Assembly: GCA_051294375.1 (NCBI GenBank)
Contig: CM119264.1
Coordinates: 12,402,263-12,466,262, forward strand
Source: Paraspadella gotoi
Taxonomy: Eukaryota; Chaetognatha
Reading direction: 5' to 3'
DNA length: 64,000 nucleotides
The position numbers and the translations under genes are program-made. Of this stretch, positions 59,707 to 64,000 are shown one piece after another. Position 1 is the first letter of the stretch. Every line of letters begins with the position of its first letter. The notes under the pieces are model-generated. The model did no database searches and was not told where the DNA came from. It saw nothing but the letters and a program-made list of their open reading frames with translations.

Positions 59707-59805
59707 AGCGGGGAGAGAGGGGCAAAGGAGCGAGCGAGGGAGTTAAGAGTAAAGAGTAAAGAGGAGCGGGGAGAGAGGGGCAAAGGAGCGAGCGAGGGAG
59801 TTAAA
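59707..59805. repeat. 58-bp tandem repeat at gap edge
   Basis: AGCGGGGAGAGAGGGGCAAA begins at 59,707 and again at 59,765. The second unit is incomplete. More copies probably lie in the gap. Confidence 0.85.
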
Positions 59806-59869
59806 CTCTAAAGCTAAAACGACGACACCCATTAAGCTTCACTGATGAGGAGGCCAATGGGACGCAATC

Positions 59870-59985
59870 ACAACAACGACGACGACTACGACGACGACGC
59901 AATCACGACGACGACGACGACGATAACGAAATCACAACGACGACCACAACGAACACATAACAACAACAACGAATGACGGCGACGA
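59870..59985. repeat. (GAC)n/(CAA)n triplet region
   Basis: Interrupted GAC, ACG and CAA triplets. Confidence 0.8.
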
Positions 59986-60489
59986 AGAATATCATAATTG
60001 CCAAAAAGTCCTTGACGTCGATGTTAACTATCTTTGTTTCTTCAGGAAAAGGAACGACAAAGGTTTACAAGTGGCAACGCGGCCCACGATGTAAACGACG
60101 ACGACGTCGGCTAGATCAACAACGACAAAGAGGACGAAGGCGTCATTAAGCATCGCCTGTTTTTGCAAGCCTGCGGACTAATTACGGTCGACGAGAGAAT
60201 TGCAAGATAAGATGACCGAATTCCCAGTTTCAATGAGATGTAATGTTACCATGACGACGTCGTGACCAAGAAGTTTCTTTGGCTTAATTTTTTTTGCGTG
60301 AAAACGCTAAATAATATGGCTTATATACCGGAAAGCTATAACTGTACAACAATTGAAACAATCAGAATTCAAAGTAGAAAAAAGAAAAGGAATAGTTCGC
60401 ATGGCCAAATATAACTCTTGGACTTTTAAGACTTTTGTGGATGCGGAGAGAAAAAAGAAAGACTGAGAAAGAGAAGATGACGAGAGATG
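59986..60489. other. spacer, nothing recognised
   Basis: Mixed composition with scattered GAC triplets and no supported ORF. Confidence 0.5.
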
Positions 60490-60580
60490 AGAAGAGAGAG
60501 AGAGAGAGAGATCGAGAGGACGAGAGAGAAGAGAGAGGAGAGAGAGGAAGAGAAGAGAGAGAGAGACCGAGTAGGAGAGA

Positions 60581-60618
<38 letters not shown>

Positions 60619-60787
60619 AGATGAGAGAGAGAAACGTGATTTATCCCAATAACAAGCAATTAATTCGGAATGAAATAATAAACCCACGAAGAAACTCCGT
60701 GAGAAAGAAGAGGAGAGAGAGACCCTGAGAAGCACGAAAGGAGAGAGAAGGGAGAAAGAGAAAAGGAGGGGAGAGAAGAGAAAGAGA

Positions 60788-60819
<32 letters not shown>

Positions 60820-60820
60820 A
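60490..60820. repeat. (GA)n-rich tracts
   Basis: GA at 60,496-60,612 and 60,796-60,820 with purine-rich sequence between. Confidence 0.9.
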
Positions 60821-61644
60821 GGGGAGAGAGATACGGAGGAAGAACAAGAAAAATGGCTTGATATATTTATTTTTACGAGTTAGTCTGCTTTTTTCTTTCT
60901 TTCTCATTCAGTCAAGTCTTATATAAAAAAATTCTTACTAAATTCTGGCCTTGTAGTTTTTTTAAGCATTGCACGTTAACTCCTATATTTATCGATATAT
61001 TAACAAAAATATGTACTAATATTTAAATGCTCCATAAAGTTAAAAGTTCCAGTTCTAAATATTTTTTAACATTGGCCACAGAAATCGCAGTAGACGCAAA
61101 CTTAAAAGCTCGAAGTGTTATAAGGACATCATTGAGAAGAGAGAGAGAGAAAGAGAGAGAGAATGAATCGAAAGAAAGACCTTTGGACAATTTCCAGGAA
61201 CTCATCGTTTTTCGTTTGTTTCCTTCTGCTGTCGATCCCTTTTTCCCTCTTATCCTCTCCCTCTCCCTATCTCACTCTTCCTTTTTCTCTCTTTCTCTCC
61301 CTCTCTTTCTCTCTCCTCTCCCTCTCCTTCAACCTCAAATGTTTTTTTCCCTATTCCGCGTCAGTTCCTCCTTCCCTCTTTAACTTTTTTTATTTTCTTG
61401 TTTCCTATGTATTCGTTCCACTTTTTGAAAGCCTTTCTTGTTTCTCTTTTTGACATTCGCAGTCTGTGTATATCGACCACTCTATTGTATCACGTTTTCT
61501 TCTTCCGCTTCCTCTTTCCTTTTCTTTCCTCCATCACTTCCTCTTCCTCCCATATCTCCGTCTTGTCCCTCCCTTTATTTCTCTCTCTTATCTCTCTTAT
61601 TCCATCTCTTTCTCTTTCGCTCTCTTCCATTCGTCTTCTTTAAG

Positions 61645-61645
<1 letters not shown>
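60821..61645. other. AT-rich then C/T-rich spacer
   Basis: From 61,230 the top strand is C/T-rich; the three overlapping open frames are compositional. Confidence 0.5.
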
Positions 61646-61699
<54 letters not shown>

Positions 61700-61700
61700 T
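61646..61700. repeat. (CT)n microsatellite
   Basis: CT with one TG interruption. Confidence 0.93.
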
Positions 61701-62802
61701 CCTCCCTCCCTACCTCCCTCCTCCACCCCTAACTGTCGCCTCTATTCAGAATATTTTGGGTAATGAAACATTGATGATACATAAAGATAGACAAAATATT
61801 TTGTTACACACGTATTTTAGATCAACTTTTTATTTAAAACTAGTCGCCTCGGTCCAGTTATCACGTTGATATTTCACATTCGGTGGTTCTTTTTCATTCT
61901 CTCGCGACGTGGTGGCCTCGCGGTCGTAGTTCGATATCCGAACTGACCCAATGCCAGTCCTCTTTTGAGAAATGTTCCATATCGGACAATGCCCGTGCCT
62001 CGTTGTCCATTTCATCGGACTTCATTTCCCATTCCACTCCCTCTCTCTCTCTCCAGGCATTCAGGTTTCTATATAGCGTGAATGAAATAAAGCTATTTCC
62101 GTTGAAATGAAAAACAATACATGCTTATTGGATATGTTTTTTTTTTCAAAGCAGATGTTCAATGCGAAAAAAAAACGAAACAAAACAAAAGAATCTAAAC
62201 TAAAAAAAAACCTAAAAAGAGGCTTAGAGAGAATTTGTCCGCTAAAAACGCAACCGTCGCTACTGAGTCGATCACGTGACTCCTGGATGGGCGAAGGCAG
62301 AGACGAGGAAGAAGCGACTCGTTCGCTCTTTTCGATTGACATTTAAAACGCGGATCCGCCATCTTGGCGAGGGAAGACAAGCAAATGCAAAAAAAAAAAA
62401 AAAAAGATATTAATCGCTTCGTCTGTAACTTTAAATTTCAAGTCGAAAAGAGAATCTCTACAAATTTTTTTTGAAGAAGACTTTTATGTGGAGAGTTTTT
62501 GTTTGTTAGAATGGAGGGGATGATTTAGAGGAAGGGAGGAGGTGTGGGAGGAAAGGAAAGGGGAGGAAAGGAAAGGGGAGGAAAGGAAAGGGGAGAAGGA
62601 CAGGGAGGTAGAGGAAGCCAGGGGAGGAAAAGACGAGAGAGACGGAGAGGAAGAAAGACGGGTAGAGAGAGAGGGAGAGAAATGAAGGCGAGGAACTTTA
62701 ATTCCAGTCACATCTTTTGAATAAATAAACTGCAAAAACAGAAAAAAAATATGAAAATTCTCTCTTTGTGTTTGATTTTCTGCGCTGAGAGGATGAAAAC
62801 GT
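61701..62802. other. spacer, no supported gene
   Basis: Includes a GGAAAGGGGAGGAAAGGAAA-type purine repeat (about 62,535-62,600). Confidence 0.45.
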
Positions 62803-62854
62803 GAAAAGAAAGAAAGAAAAAAAGAAAGAAAGAAAGAAAAAAAGAAAGAAAAAA

Positions 62855-62890
<36 letters not shown>
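62803..62890. repeat. (GAAA)n tetranucleotide repeat
   Basis: GAAA units with variable A runs. Confidence 0.93.
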
Positions 62891-64000
62891 CAGACAGTCA
62901 CAAATAAAAAACAAATGAATGAATAAAAAAGAAAGAATGAGAGAAAGAAAGAAAAGACGAAAGAGAGGCGAGAAAAATAGAAATTAATAAAAATCTAAAT
63001 AAGGAGAGAGCGAAAGAAAAAATAGCAAAAGTAAAAAAAAAGATAAAAAAAGATAAAAAAAATAAGAAAAGTAAAGAGGATAAATGAAAAAAGGAGAAGC
63101 TAAAAAAAACCGTGCAGTTCATCTGCAATAAAATTCTTGCGCCCGCGTGACATTTAGCTCATTCCGTTTTCTGCTGGGTTGACAGAGAGCGACGCAGAGG
63201 GTTCAGCAATGTGAGCGTGCCATGGAAGATTCTTCACATTAGCTTAAGGCATTAAGGCATTGAGAGCATTATCTAATATATATCCCCGTGAATAATTAAG
63301 GAAGAAAGGAAGTGATCGGATCTTGGTCAAATCGCGCTCGGACATGAGGCCTGCCATGTGGGATGCCGGCATACTGCGCTGCATTTCGTGCTGCCAAGTC
63401 GGAACTCATGGTGCCGAGTCTGAAAGGAGCGACGATGATAAAATGGTCATAAAAGAAGGCAGGCGACGACCCAGAGTTTAATGGAGGCCGCCGGCCGCCC
63501 GGGTCTTGATGCGTCTCCTAAGAAGAAGTTTTGGTTTTTCTTCTGTCCTCGATGCATCTCCTTAAAACTTTTAATACAAGGAATTTGCCTTTTTAACTCC
63601 TCTCTTTAAGCAACAATTAATTTTATTTATTCTCTCTTTAAAATATAATGCATTTAAAAATCATTTGCTAAGAGTCTGAAAAAATGGATCAGAACGTTGT
63701 TGAATTTTGCCAATGATTAAAATTAGTTTAATTAGTGAGATACGTTTTCAAAACAACAAGAAAATACCGTATTTTTTTAAAAGAAATTTCGGACGGAACT
63801 CAGTTTACCATGGCAACGAAAACAACAACACCATGAACGATAACATCGAGGAGGACGAAGAGGCGATCTCCAGTTCGATTTCATTATCGTTCCTCCGAAA
63901 ATCCGCTTTCGCTTCTAAAAACAAATAAATGGAAGCGAGAAACGAGACGGAAAGTTGAAAGGAGAGACGAACCGTTTGAAGTGTTTTGAAGTGTTGGCGT
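62891..64000. other. AT-rich spacer to window end
   Basis: A GC-richer part (63,320-63,520) has no convincing ORF. A short frame at 63,707-63,928 ends in a Glu/Ser-rich peptide that I do not recognise. Confidence 0.45.

Overview
The window looks like a stretch of a repeat-rich invertebrate (metazoan) nuclear genome. The reasons are GT-AG split genes, tRNA-derived SINE, hAT-like MITE and BEL/Pao sequences, very low gene density, AT-rich background and no bacterial operons or ribosome binding sites. The most striking compositional trait is the density of (GA)n/(CT)n tracts, roughly one long tract per 1.5 kb, together with (GAC/GTC)n, (CTTT)n and other short tandem repeats. Many assembly gaps (runs of N) sit inside or next to these repeats. 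I cannot name the species; a crustacean or other arthropod would fit, but that is inference.

Layout. 1-430: 3' end of an LTR-like repeat cut by the window edge. 760-975: a GC-rich candidate terminal exon. 1.3-3.9 kb: C/T-rich and simple repeats. 3.95-17.27 kb: one huge inverted repeat (arms of about 6.4-6.7 kb around a 166-bp loop), each arm carrying the same 20-bp satellite, a 24-bp minisatellite and many GA/CT tracts. 17.5-20.4 kb: GTC-type minisatellites, a 614-bp hAT-like MITE with an 8-bp target duplication, and an Asp-rich repeat with a long open frame. 21,170-25,457: the only convincing gene, two exons that splice in frame into a predicted 797-residue polytopic membrane protein whose first third resembles XK-related (XKR) proteins. 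Its intron carries a SINE and a gap flanked by a perfect 33-bp inverted repeat. 25.5-36.9 kb: simple repeats and AT-rich DNA without a gene I can support.

36.9-51.0 kb: two tandem copies (A and B) of a ~3.8-kb sequence. They differ mostly by small indels but also by three clean insertions: a decayed BEL/Pao retroelement in A (38,061-43,055), a 201-bp palindromic element with a hammerhead-ribozyme-like core in A (45,621-45,821), and a 1,244-bp hAT-type MITE in B (48,948-50,191), which itself contains a second palindromic hammerhead-like element. Each insertion has its empty site in the other copy. Copies A and B may be two haplotypes joined end to end by the assembler rather than a real duplication; the same caution applies to the giant palindrome. 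51-64 kb: purine/pyrimidine tracts, GAC repeats and unassigned AT-rich sequence, with three large gaps.

The most promising little-described signal is the pair of palindromic hammerhead-core elements: both share a ~55-bp core (positions 45,708-45,765 and 49,528-49,589), but the inverted arms outside the core differ completely between the two loci.
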